Assembly (NCBI GenBank): GCA_963970005.1
Contig: CAXAMN010021112.1
Span: forward strand, 81,122-145,121
Length of the DNA: 64,000 nt
Direction of reading: 5' to 3'
Source of the DNA: Durusdinium trenchii
Taxonomy: Eukaryota; Sar; Dinophyceae; Suessiales; Symbiodiniaceae
Shown here: positions 47,512 to 59,400 of the stretch, in pieces
Numbering within the stretch: position 1 is the stretch's first letter
How the letters are laid out: the number at the start of each line of letters is the position of its first letter
The notes under the pieces: model-generated
Seen by the model: only the letters and a program-made list of their open reading frames with translations
What the model was told of the DNA's origin: nothing
Databases searched by the model: none
Position numbers and translations under genes: made by a program

Positions 47512-48085
47512 CTCGGATGGACGATGGACGACCGGTTCGGGTCCGGGTGGGAACCGACGGTCAGCGGCTTCTCTTTCAGTGCGTGCGGTTCACCCTTCTC
47601 GGATGTAAGGGAAAAAGTGGGCATGGGTCCAGAGTTCGAAAGGTATAGTCTGGGTATATGATATATCAACCCTAGAAGTTCAAAGACTGTATTTTGACAG
47701 ACTGAAGTAAAGAAAATTCTTTTGCGGGTCACCTGAAGACCATCTTTGACTCCCAGGGTATTCAGTTGGTGGCTTCAAGTTTCAGCGCACGAAAGAACAC
47801 ATATCAGTCAGTGGGTTCAATCGTCCCTCAAGTTTGAGCATCACAATGTCTGAACCCACCACCGAGTCAATGAGTTGTTCACACGAATCTTATCGATCCA
47901 CTCTCCGCCACCCACCACACAAATCAACTTTCATGCCAGGTTCCCGCGTAAGAACATGTCATCGCAGAAAAAAAACAGAACGGTCTTGATCAGTCTTCAT
48001 CTAGTCATCTACCCCCTCAAAAGCTCGCACAACTGAAAACACAAACAATATCCCCACCCACCCACCCATTCACCCACCCCCGCAC

Positions 48086-48174
48086 GTTGCGGTTTGATGT
48101 TCCTTCTTTCGGAGCCGGTCCTTCTGGGGCACTTCATTGCGGTTGGCCTTGAGCTCCAAGATCTTCTTCACTGC
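48086..48174 (-). CDS. Repeat-gene exon: LELKANRNEVPQKD
   Basis: Encodes AVKKILELKANRNEVPQKDR and a basic end. Acceptor GTCTCAG after a pyrimidine-rich stretch, donor GTGCGG. LELKANRNEVP is nearly the same as LDLKANRSDVP in the exon at 36511-36579, 11.5 kb away. It starts in phase 0 and leaves two bases (AC), which the first base of the next exon completes. Confidence 0.58.
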
Positions 48175-48986
48175 CTGAGACGACCCCAGCAGGAAGATGG
48201 AGGGACTCAAATGTCACCCAGACACAACCCTGGACCCGAATCCTTGGGTCTGGTCCGGACCTTCTCACCAATCCCTGTGGTTTTGAGTGGTTTTGAGGGA
48301 CCAAGGGTTGTTTGGAGCATCTGGGTAGAACTATTATGGGTGTACAATGATGGTATAGGATATATATGTACGATTGTGTATTATGTATGCATACAATTGC
48401 ATATATACCATTTGCATCGCTGTACTTAGTTTGGACATCAGCATGTCTCCATGTGGGCACCACTAGAAGTGGAATCAAAATTGTGAAGACACCAAGTAGT
48501 TTTCATTTTCGTCTTCCGGGAGACTGCGTCCCAGGGTATACCAGGGTCTTCATTGATTTATCGGTGATGTCCATCCTAACTAAGTGGAATGGCGCTACTA
48601 CCCTTTTCAAGGGACTGAGGCGCTTAGCCCATTCCCCAAGGACCGAGCTCGACAGCTGGACAGGACCCCAGCTCGTCTAGCTGCTAGATGTTCAGGGCTC
48701 ACCACAGCGTTGCTTCGGGGCTTGGTCCAACGCTGCGGAACCGTCCAAGACGAGCCAAGAGGGGTCTACGAACCAAGGATGAGCCTGGATAGATCTGTAA
48801 GCAGACAGGTCACAAATGGACATGCCAACAAAGGTTAAGTGGCATCTAAGCACCCGTAACCTGGGGCACCTATGGGATAGTCGAACTAGGGTTCTTTAAC
48901 CTGTGTTGATGTGCCCATGATTGGTGTTTGACAGATTCCAGCTCTTATATCAAGGCACATAATTTTACTTGAATCGACCACCCAGC

Positions 48987-49025
48987 CTCCAGCTGAAAGA
49001 GGGTGGCCGTGTCGGACAAGTCTGC
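48987..49025 (-). CDS. Repeat-gene exon: ADLSDTATLFQLE
   Basis: A 39-bp stretch encodes ADLSDTATLFQLE. This matches the family core A-D-x-S-D-[VT]-x-T-L-x-Q-[FL]. Acceptor CGTCAG, GC donor (GCTGGG) assumed; phase 0 at both ends. A possible further exon with VPTLFMSS lies at about 49200-49290 but its frame is ambiguous. Confidence 0.42.
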
Positions 49026-49651
49026 CTGACGAGGCTGCACCGGGCGATGTGCAATGAGGCCGGTACAAGCAGGCAGTAGAGTCCTACAATGCAAATCCTC
49101 TGCTGTACAAATGCCAGGTGTAACAATGCAAATTAGAAGACTTTGTACAGCAAAGGTCCCACTTTGCTCCCCTGCTTTGCCATTGTGACCACCATGCTCT
49201 CTACTTTCCAATGCCTTCAATGTCTTCGCCGAAGACCGGGACGACATGAAAAGCGTCGGAACCAGCGACCTTTTCACCGGGACGAGTCCAGAAACACCTG
49301 GACGTCGAGGCGGATGTACCTCGGAAAATGACGTCACCTGTTGGTTGGGTCATGTCCCATGTTCTAAAGGTACTTGGGGCCAGGGGTGGATTCGGGGTCC
49401 ATGGGGGCATCTTGGTGGAGTCGTACCTCTGAGAGAAGACAGCGGTGGAGGTCCGAGCTCTCCCAACTCCTCATGTCAGCTTCAAGAAGTTGAAGGTTCC
49501 ATGATGTTCTCATCCGAAAGGACTCAATGGTTGTGCACATGTCATACACTCTCTCTACAAACAACATGTAGAAAGCCAAAAGCCCAAAAGCCACAGATGA
49601 GGGCAGTAGTCACCCACTGGCGCCTTCCGCCGCAGTGCCTGCCACCCAAAA

Positions 49652-49682
49652 CGAAGAACCGGGCGCTCCGCCCGGTTCTTCG
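49652..49682. repeat. Short perfect GC-rich hairpin
   Basis: CGAAGAACCGGGCG, loop CTC, CGCCCGGTTCTTCG: 14 pairs without mismatch. It lies in non-exon DNA of the repeat gene. Confidence 0.9.
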
Positions 49683-50530
49683 GAGGAAAGAAGCAACGGA
49701 CGAAACCGCATTCATCGACCCCGGTAACCTCATCAACCCCTGCAACCACCAGGAACAACCAGGCCACCTCAAACCTCAAAGTTGAATATGCCACTCCCAA
49801 ATAACCAGGTCGTGTCTGGGGAAAAAATGCACCGCAAGACTCACCATGGGCTTTGCACCATTCGAGCCTGAAGCCTCTTGTGGACCTTGTGACGTGAAAA
49901 AACAGCCCGGAAGGCAACAGGACAATTGGCACGACGTGGTCCTTCGAATTCTCTGGGTGAACAACACCACAGCTAGCTCAAGCAGTGGATGATGATAGTG
50001 GTAGATAAACACATCTTGTAAAGATTTAACTCAAACTCCTGACCTGACCTTCCACCAAGAAAAACTCCTCAGTGCAACATGAATGTCACAAAGTGCAATG
50101 CCAAACGAACCGGTCCCAAGAGAAGTGTTGCCACCGCAAATCGTCAAATTTGTCCACTCTGGAAAGAAGATCTAGGAAAAAGTCAGGATAAGCAGGTCGG
50201 CATTTCTTAAGCACATTGCATCTGGCGTTTTTTCTGAAATTCCTGCATGGTCAAAACAAACTAACTTCAGGTCAAAACAAACTAACTTCAGGTCTAGATC
50301 TTACCCCGGTTTCCCAGGTCACCCACATTTTTCTCCAGTGTCCAGCCCTTGCGTTTTATTCAAGAAACGCGCTTGGCGTTCCAAATGGCTTGAATCCACC
50401 AGTCAGTAGTTCAAGAGTTTCTCCACCTGTAGTTCACACGCATCCCCTTGTTGGGACCATGTCTTTTGTCCAAACAGTTGTTCAAAACATGAACACATTG
50501 AAAAAAAAACGGAGCACGTGCCAGCGACGC

Positions 50531-50574
50531 CTGAGCCAAATCTTCGATCTGCGCTTGTAGCTCGCTGATCTTGC
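50531..50574 (-). CDS. Repeat-gene exon: KISELQAQIEDLAQ
   Basis: A short exon with a textbook acceptor: the T-rich run TTTTGTTCCTAG. It encodes KISELQAQIEDLAQ, a coiled-coil type sequence. Its first two bases complete the codon from the exon at 50950-51075. I end it at CAG before GCGTCG (GC donor), which leaves phase 0 for the next member. A GT donor 13 bases further on (exon end 50518) is the alternative. Confidence 0.5.
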
Positions 50575-50949
50575 CTAGGAACAAAACAGGTCTTCCACAA
50601 GAACTTAACTGCTGAAGGGAAAAGCAATGACCATATTCCTCTAGAAGCAGATTTCAGGGAGTGTAGAATTGAGCATCCTGGTTTGTCTTAGGTTGGAAAA
50701 GGGAAGGAGAGACGTAGTGTATGAGTCTTAGAGTCTAAGAGGGTCGACTCGTCCAAGAAGGTTTTGGGACTAGTTCTTGAGCCACAACAAAAGTCAACTG
50801 TACAGAATACACAATGTGAAAACCCAATTTAATATCGAACGTCCACTCAGAAATAAGGAACCCAAACTCCTTCAAAGAACCTCGTTCAAGCCCAAATCCT
50901 TTGCATCCATTTCCTCTCTTCACCCACTTCTCCCAACAAGTTCCATCAC

Positions 50950-51075
50950 GCGCTTCGGGCTTCGTCACCACCGCGCCGGGCACCGCGCCTGTGAGCAGCT
51001 CCTTGAGCTTGTCGAGTTCCTCCCCCTTGGCGCCCAGGGCAGTCTCACTGCGGCGAAGTTGTGCCTCACAGCTCT
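50950..51075 (-). CDS. Repeat-gene exon: coiled-coil SCEAQLRRSETALGAKGEEL
   Basis: Encodes a strongly heptad-like stretch: SCEAQLRRSETALGAKGEEL, then DKLKELLTGAVPGAVVTK. The acceptor is CTTAG behind a pyrimidine-rich tract (an alternative acceptor CCGAG lies 17 bases upstream). The donor is GTGATGG. At 126 bp it is the longest clear exon of the series. It begins with two bases completing the codon left by the upstream exon and ends with one base that the next exon completes. The intron to the next exon is about 375 bp. Confidence 0.55.
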
Positions 51076-51317
51076 CTAAGCGTTGGAGCAGCCTCGGCAA
51101 GGAATGAAAAAAGATGGCAAGGTGAGGTGCACAGTGGATCACAGTGGTTTCTGTGGCAGTTCAGTGGGGGGTGAAACATGGGAGATGCAGGGCAGAGACA
51201 TGGATACACCATCAGGTCCCAAAATCACAACAGCCAATATACATAGTCTTTTTTTTTCAGCGGACCCTGGGGGACCCTCTCCCCGTCTCCGGTCCCAAAA
51301 ATTGACAGAAGCTGGAC

Positions 51318-51383
51318 CGAGCGGCTCAGCCAGCTTGTCGTCCAACAGATGGCCCAACGAAGTGCTCGGCGTCAGATCCATCG
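51318..51383 (-). CDS. Repeat-gene exon: TPSTSLGHLLDDK module
   Basis: A 66-bp open stretch encodes AMDLTPSTSLGHLLDDKLAE. It lies between an AG acceptor (GTGGCAG) and a GT donor (GTCCAGC). Sixty-six bases equal the 22-residue period of the family. It ends with one base left over, which suits the next exon (50950-51075) if that begins after CTTAG. This is the most upstream clear member of the minus-strand exon series. Function unknown. Confidence 0.5.
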
Positions 51384-51740
51384 CTGCCACAGGCGAGTCG
51401 TGAGCCCTGCGTGGGTCGTGGTCGGGCGCCAGGGCTGGAAAATGGCGGGTGGTTTGTCTTCGGGCGTTGGTCCAAGCGGGTCCCCTGTGTGGCGGCCACG
51501 TGGGTGTCTTTTGCTGTCCTATTAAAAGAAAAAGCGACCGAGGTTTCCTTATTAGGGGGGGGGCCGTGTGATTTTTAATAGGTGGACCGGATTATGCAGG
51601 TTCTTCAGTCCACACGTTTGGACCGGCCGTGGGCTTGAACCGGACACCAAGGAAGGACGGTGCCCAAATAGGCAACATATCAAGTTGAGGACTACCCGGT
51701 AGCATAACTGCATCAGGTTTTTGTTGCGAGCATGCTCGCT

Positions 51741-51825
51741 CTAGGGCTCCAAGTACCTCCTCAGAGGGTATTCGGACCCTCTAAACCCTTCCCGACACCT
51801 TCGCAAAAGGTACTTGGAGCCCTAG
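51741..51825. mobile_element. MITE-like element, family A, copy 3
   Basis: Perfect 18-bp terminal inverted repeats: CTAGGGCTCCAAGTACCT (51741-51758) and its complement at 51808-51825. The 85-bp element has an inner CCTCTGAGG-like palindrome. Shared with 23725-23813 and 38334-38427. Confidence 0.8.
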
Positions 51826-52225
51826 CTCGGTTTTTGGTTGGCAAAAGGTCAAGAGGCCCCCCCAAATTCCGGGAGCAAACGGTGCCCATCCATACCCATC
51901 TACCTCTTGACACATGAAACAACAACAGCACTTCTGGATCCTCACTAATACTTGCTTACTGATCTTTGGTAACAAAGCCAGGTCTAATAAACTCCGATCT
52001 CTCAGTCACTCATCATCTAAAGTTTTTGCTTGAATGGCAAGGCTGTCTTGCCCTCCTGCATCTCAGATCAACTCCTCCTTCTTCGAAGCTCAATAAGCTT
52101 CTGCCCCCAAAAAACAGGAAGCTTATAAGGAAACCCAGCTGTTTCTGCTTAAGGCAAGAGCGACTCCTGAGGTCTCCAGACTCTGTCGAGTCTGTCCCAA
52201 GAACTTCCCCCGACAGTCCACTCGC

Positions 52226-52272
52226 CTGGCAAACCAATTGGAGCAGAGTGTTGGCGGTTGATCCCAAAACGG
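52226..52272 (-). CDS. Possible repeat-gene exon: STANTLLQLVCQ
   Basis: Encodes VLGSTANTLLQLVCQ between GTTGCAG and GCGAGT. A-N-T-L-x-x-L-V resembles the family. It would lie upstream of the confident series, and the phase does not link directly to 51383, so at least one exon is missing in between. Confidence 0.3.
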
Positions 52273-53325
52273 CTGCAACCGCAACGCCACTCTCTCCGCA
52301 CTCTCTCACCAAAGCCATTGAAACGCACTGGTCGGACCCCACCATGTTGAACCCTTGCTTCAAAAAGAAAGAACCGTTTCAAGCTGCCAACTGCCAGGTT
52401 GAAATTCCAAGGTCGAAAGCACTACAGTGGGTGAGGCATACAACAAGTCTGAGGTGAAAGGCAATGTGTCACAGCACGGTTGAAAGGTGGCACAAACGGG
52501 GACCAACGGGTGGAAGTGTGTCACTTTGACTTCGGCATCAGTTCGGCAACAGACCATGGACCAGTTCGGCAGACACCCAACCCCATCCCCAACCGTTCCA
52601 CCCCAAAAAAGCCAGTTCGGGTGATTCGGGTGCCGAAAAAAACCACTCCCCCCCTCAAGTTGGAGAATCTCTCACCGGAGACACCCGGTTGACTCCATCG
52701 GCAACAAGGGGATCGGTAAATCTATGTAAATCTGATTCACCTGCTGCTTGGCTTAGATCCCTGGCAACGAAAGGATCGGTCAATTGGATCTGCACCTGCT
52801 GCTCGGCTTAGTGTGGAAACCAAGGAAACCAATGCCCACGAAATGGTTGGGGCAACTGGGCCTCTGATCCACTGAGTCTGTAGCACCAAGCTGGAGCAGC
52901 CGCCAACACGAAGATCCATCCGCCTGGAGCGATCCGGCCGCCACCTGCATCGGCTGCGTGTTCCGCAGGTTGAGCCGAGCTTTTCGACGTCGCGGCACCC
53001 CAAAAAAGAGCACCAAGTCTCCCGAATTTGACCATGTGGCACATGTCGACAGGGTTAGCAAGATGACAAGCTGGCCCCGAAACCCTCGAAGCCATTTTCT
53101 GGTTGGTGGTTTCAACTCAGTTGAAACTAAAATGATGTCAGTGGACGTGCTCTTTTCTTCCACTGGCACGCAGGAAGTGCAAGCAGGACGGACGGAGGAC
53201 CAGAGTCCGGTGTGATTCCACCGGTGGGGCCGCCGGCCGGGCGAAATCCTCCTGACTCAGTGGCTGACACGGAGGCATGGGCGGACAAACCCAGTAAAAT
53301 CCAAGCAAAGCAGCTCCAAACCCAA

Positions 53326-53405
53326 ACACTCCAGGGGACTGGCATAGATTCCGACGTTACTTTTTCAACCACCTCAAATGATCGGTATGCCAGTCCCATT
53401 GGTGT
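53326..53405. mobile_element. MITE-like element, family B, copy 3
   Basis: Ends ACACTCCAGGGGACTGGCAT and TATGCCAGTCCCATTGGTGT. The ends match the other two copies but the interior is unrelated, so only the termini define the family. Confidence 0.7.
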
Positions 53406-55024
53406 CTGCGCTGAAAGGTGGTAGAAATTGAATGAAATTGAGGGGATAGAAACGTGCAACACAACCAAACTCCCTTTTATGTTGAATTCTGAAACCACAA
53501 AAACGGGTGTCGACCGGCCGAATGAAAGGGACACAAAGCAACTAAGCCTTCGTGTGAATGCCCATCATTGACACACTCAAATATGCGCGACTGCATATAT
53601 AGATCTAAATAATCATCTGGACAAATCACCATCCTAAATGCTTATATGTTGATATGTTACACAGCCAAATTCTGCCACGCTCCTGCCATCACTTAGCCAA
53701 GCTAGCTACTTCATGGTGCAATTGGTAGCTGCCCAGCCGAGGTCTCTTGCACATCCACGTCATACTGCAAAAGATATAGAATGCGTGAAGATCGAAAAGC
53801 CAAAAGCACAAATGCCACATCCACATTTAACATATTAGGTCCAGGGTCCTTGTACATATTATAGTTGTTTAACGTACCTAAAAGCCCACGCGTCGCCTGT
53901 TGCTTTGTAGAGAAAACACCATGAAAGTAACACAAAGACAATGCTGCCAATGTTTGAACTGTTACAGACCACTTCCACATCTTCCACCATGTTGCTGTTG
54001 AGATGGTCACTCTTGCTTGTCTCTACTTTGCAATCCAAAGGGTGGGTCTTAGGGTTGCCATTGACCTCTCCGACACCGGCCAACCTAAGACACCAGGGCG
54101 GACGGGTGATCAAGACGCAACTTGAAGACATTTTGGTCCCCTTGGAGGTCTTGAAAGAACGCTCAGCCTATTGATTGATTGAAGTTGGGGAACAGTTGAA
54201 GAAATCTCTCTCTCAAATTTTTTCGAGCCAACGTGCACAGGAGCCAACGTGCCTTCCTTGGCCGGCTTCAGCTGCCTCAGACTATGCCTGTAGGGCCTAA
54301 GGCATTCTGGGATGAACCTCCAAGGAACTCTGGTCAATGGAGTATCCTCCTCTCGCGGACTGCTGGTCGACGGAAACAAAGATGACCTGGTTGGCTTAGC
54401 CAGCTACCCCTCGCACCAGGAAACACAAAACGAGTCGTGCAAAAGAGACACGTCTTGACTTGGATCCTTGGATACCAACTTGGACAACAATGACACAAAG
54501 TCTCGCCTGTAGTAACAAGTGCGTCGCTATTAGATGCTGTATTAGCTGTATTAGTAACAAGTGCATTACCTAACAAGAAGCTACGAGTAACAATAACACA
54601 AAGCCTCCGCTGTTTAAAGCCACGACGTGTTCGCTAAAATTCCTTCGATCCACATGATTGGTCCGCCGCGCGTGGTGGACCCGTCCTGACACCGACGTCG
54701 TGCTCGGTTCTTTTTCGGTGGACAAATGACATTCCCCAAGAGGGCTCCCATCGGAGGTGCTGAGAAGGTCTTTTGAGTTACTAATAGCGATGGCCTCCAA
54801 CCTACTAGCCCTTGGGATGGGCTTTAAATGGTTTTAAGTCCAGTCGTACCTTCTGAGGTCTTCGGGAAGTGGATGTACACCTGGCACGATGGGTCCAAAG
54901 GACATTCGTTGGTGCCCTTCAAAGAAGAGCATTCCAACATCCCATGCCTAAAACACTCCATGTAGTGTATATATATATATACGGTTATAGTTACTGTATA
55001 TATATGTCATATTATTAACCTGGT

Positions 55025-55114
55025 TCTTCAAAGTGACCTTTTGATAACCTGGTTTGAGGTCACTTAAGCCTCGTAAGGGTCACTTAGGAACCTTCAAAAG
55101 GTCACTTTGAAGAA
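55025..55114. mobile_element. Fold-back element with perfect 21-bp inverted ends
   Basis: TTCTTCAAAGTGACCTTTTG plus A at 55025-55045 is exactly complementary to 55094-55114. The interior repeats GGTCACTTA in both orientations (TTGAGGTCACTTAAGCC, GTAAGGGTCACTTAGG). Confidence 0.85.
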
Positions 55115-56412
55115 GCTGGAATATTGATCTAGATTGGAGTGGTTTCAGGGGTCAATTATTATTACAGACCCTTGGAGTGTCTGGGATGGGGATGAATTCT
55201 CCTTGTCCTCCTAGTCTGGGATGGGCAGTTGGCTCAACTGACGGTTGAACATGCACATCTGGATGAGTAGACGATCGGTCACATGTTTGTCACAAAAGAC
55301 CATGGTTGCCAGGGCCAGGACTAAGATAGATTCTAGATTCAATTCATACCCAGCACAAACCCTTGAATCGGATGCCCCCCCTATTCAAGGGGATCCACAA
55401 CCACACGTGGATTTCAGAATGGCACTGGGGCCACTGCAGCGGAGCTCCAAACACCGGGACCGGCCCATTCTTGCGCCAATCAAAGCCACGGTGCATGGCG
55501 CCATGATGCCACGTGGTTTCAGAGGAATTAGATGGCATAGTGTTCAAAAGGTGGTTTATATGGACTCCGATATAAAAGACCTCTTGGGGTGCCAGTGCCA
55601 TCTACATACATCCATCTATATACTCTGAAACTACTGTAATGTAGTACACATGTACCTCCAGCATCCAATGGGTGTCGCTGGAGATCTCTAGTGTAGTCCA
55701 GCCACGCGTTCTAGCTGAAGAGTGGTGCATGTTTTCTACCCGGATGGCAGTGACGGACATCCTACCCTAGGATTGAAGCGCCGAACCGCAGAATGTACGA
55801 CTGGACCTCCAAACCTACATAACAGTGTCTCCAATCACCTTCTCAGAGGGTGTGTGGATCCCTGGGGCTAGCAGCTTGAGGGCAGCACAGAATGGGCGGG
55901 TGTTGGACATGTTAGTCTTTTCAGGTGGGATGGCTGAGCTGTACATAGTCTCAGAGAATCGCACCTGCAGCAAGCGCTCTCAAAACGCCGTGTTCCTACT
56001 TTTCAGTGGCAATCTGAGTACATCCACGAGTGATGTACGTCATGAATTTTCGACATGTGTCAGAAGGACCCATGAACAGCAACAAAGGTGTTGAGTTGAC
56101 CCACTGACTTGGAAAATCGGAGATTGACATGTGGATGTTGCCGCAGGGGATGTGGCGGCCTCCAAATTCCGTGGATTGAACCGCCAATAATGTCAACGAC
56201 AAGGATCTAACGATTCTGACCCAAATTGTTTGATTTCGAGCTATCCCCACAAAACCAATTCTTGTTATGGGCCGCTATCAAATGTATATACATGAGCTAG
56301 GTGACCAGGAACATCTGCTTTTCCCGGGTCAAACACTGTTGGGAGCGTTGGGTCGCAGGACAGTGAGTGGCGAGGAGTGAGTGATGCACAGCGACGCAGG
56401 CATCCAGTCCAC

Positions 56413-56452
56413 CTCAGCAGGCTGCCTCCTCTTGTTGAAAAGGTTGTTAATC
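56413..56452 (-). CDS. Possible exon: INNLFNKRRQPAE
   Basis: Encodes INNLFNKRRQPAE between TTGGCCAG and GTGGAC. The open frame extends on both sides (DFNAFMLAR upstream, VDWMPA downstream), which recalls the F-x-A and W-K-A parts of other members. It is weak evidence that the gene begins further right. Confidence 0.3.
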
Positions 56453-59400
56453 CTGGCCAACATGAACGCATTGAAATCGGGTCGTGATTTGTCGAAATCA
56501 TGGAGAGACGTGCGATGAAGAAACGGTGGTACACACGGTCTTGCCTTTTTGAACTGTACCACAGATTCTTTATATTTCATATGTTAAGTATTTGTTTCTT
56601 AAAGTTGCGAGCTCAACCATGCATATTTGATATGCAATTGTTTCACAACATGTAATCCAACAGTAACAGAGCCGTTGCATGGGCCGTGTGTGCCACAGCC
56701 TTTACATGTCAGCAACCCTGGCAAACTAAATAGGCCCATTCAAGCAACAACATCGAGTGATACCTTCTTGCAGTAGCTGCTGTTGGAATGCATCACACAA
56801 AGCCCGTTGGACAACCCGGTGGAGCGGGGACAAACTTGCCTTGGAGCTAGCTAAGCACGTAATCCGTATTCCTCAATCGGTTCCTGCATGTGCATGTCTT
56901 GCAACTGCTCTTGCATCAACCGACAAACATGCCTGAAACCATTTCTTTCTGCAGCCGCTGATCCAGCCCTGCCTTCTGCCCGCCCAAGACGACACCGAAG
57001 CGATCTCCACCAAAATCTCCTTGGAAGTGCTGGCCGCCCAAGTGGTATATCCACCCCTTATGTCAGGTACACACCTCGTATGATGTCCATTGCCAGCTAC
57101 ACACAGGGCAGTGTGCTGCAATTGGGCTATATAAGTTTGTGAACATACACATCATACACATTACTAGCTACTTCTCCTGCTTCCAGCAGGATACCGTTGA
57201 TACCGTTCGCATGGCCGTTGGGTCTGCTATTTAACTCTTTAGAGATGATGTGCCGTTGCTTTGAAGCAAGGGTGGGGAAAGCTCACAATATCCACAACCC
57301 TGGTGATGAACTGATGAGCCAACTCATCCCCTGAGGGTCATTCACTTTCACCTGGTAGGAATCCTGTATGTGGGTAATCGAAGAACTAGAGAGGCGGTTG
57401 CATTGTCGAAGGATGTGTTTCAAGCACACAGCTCAAAAATCACAAACAGTACTGAGTGGAAGTCATTGTCAAAAGCAAAGGTCAAGTTTCTTTTTAAATG
57501 AATGGTCAATGTATAAAGTCATGGTCAATCTAATATAAGGCATGCACTGAATGTCTACTGTAATCTTTCGCTGAATGTAAGTGATTATTCTACCAATCCC
57601 GTGGCCTACAAAGGATCTGGATGTACTTTAAACATGGAGACCCCGACTCAATGAGACTCAATGAGTGTTCCTTTTTACAGGGGGTCTTTGGAGGCTACAT
57701 ATTCCTTTTCTGACACCCGGGCCCAAACACCACACCCTGGACCTTGCCTTGGATCAGTTTTTGGAAGAACCAATGCATGACAATCCATCAACTCTTCCTT
57801 GCCTTACGCAACCACCTGCATCATCACCAAATGCTTGGCGCAAAAAGAAAAAACTCTCATCCACACCCAACAACATCTCTCTCCGCGGTCCTTCCTCCAT
57901 CGGTCCACCAGTCCGAGTCCGATGAGCGTTCATCTACTGCTGCCCAGTCGTCTTCGTGGCGAGGTCCCACCGCCCCACCGTCCCAGCGATCGCGCGACGT
58001 GCGGTGCCCGGTGCCAAGGTGCGTATGCGTCCCGGGACGGTGGGTCGGCTGGCGCTGGCAGGGCTGGGGGCCTTGGAGCTGGAAAGACCCGAATCTGAGC
58101 AAGATTGAGTTTCGCGTTTGGAGATGTTGGACCTGTTTTGGGGCGAAAAATCGTGATTGATCACAATAGTCATACTATAGATGTACCAGCACACCAAAGA
58201 CCAGGATGGTTACTTGATGGAAAATACATAGCCAGAGGCCAGAGGGGTCTATCCACCCTTTGTGTGGTGCTGGTAGGCATTTGACTGGCATTTGTAGGTC
58301 TTCTTGGCAACGACATGGCAATGAAGAGCTTGACCAGCATGTCAGAGAACCCCAAAAAAGGATGTGTTAGTGTGTTTGGGTGCATCCCCACAAGTACAGC
58401 GGATCGCTGGAACTTGAGGAGGGATTTGCAACTTCTAGAAGATCAGGACGCACACAGCACATCTTTGCTTCATCTATGCACATCTACCTTTCCATCCTCC
58501 AAAATCTCCCAACAACCAATGTTGGCTGTGATGTTTGCCATGTCTCAGATAAACCACGTGTCAACTCCGAACGCGCTGGTGCCGAGTTCTCCAGAGTTCG
58601 ACGTTCCGAACTCCCACCGTTCCGAACTCCAAGGAGGTGGAGGCGTTTTCCGGAGGGCGCAACGTGAGAAACACGGCGTTGGACGGACCGTTGGTTTGGA
58701 GGCATGGCTTTTGAAGACGATTTCCGGACACGCTTCCAAGCGACCAAACAGGGACCGCTGGTTGACATTATGGACCCTATGTTTGGTTCACGAAAGTCTT
58801 TTAACACATACCATCACAAAAACAGGTTCATGTTGCCATTTTGTATCAACTCCTTAGCACCGACGTCGGTTTTGTGCCCGTTAACCTTCGCTGCTGTACG
58901 ACTTGTCTTCAGCTTTGTCCATCTGTACCGTGGTAGCAGCAGTGGTACCAAAAGCAGCAGCAGGTGGTTGTCTTCCTTGTTTAGATTGAAGTATAATGAA
59001 AATGAATGACGTATATAGCATATATAGCCAAAAAACAAACTCTGCCAAAAAGAGATTCACTGCCTGATGTTGTTGATGGATAACACCCTGCACCATCTCA
59101 GAAATACTACACGAGCTTCCTTTGAAGTGGCAAATGGAAAGGGTTGCGTATCGGCAGATTATATGTCTCAATTCATGAGAATGTTGTGAATCAGCATCAT
59201 GTCCAACACCACATCTTCCGGAAGCCCAAACAAACTCAGGACTCGCCACCAGCATCATCAAGAACAACCTCATCAACAATAAACAGCCACAGCAAGCGCA
59301 TCAGCAGTGCAATCATACAATAAGCATGCCCATATCGTCATTTCTTGTCTCTCGTCTTCGCCGCCTGCTGCCTGCCCATTCTATCGATTCTATAGCATCA

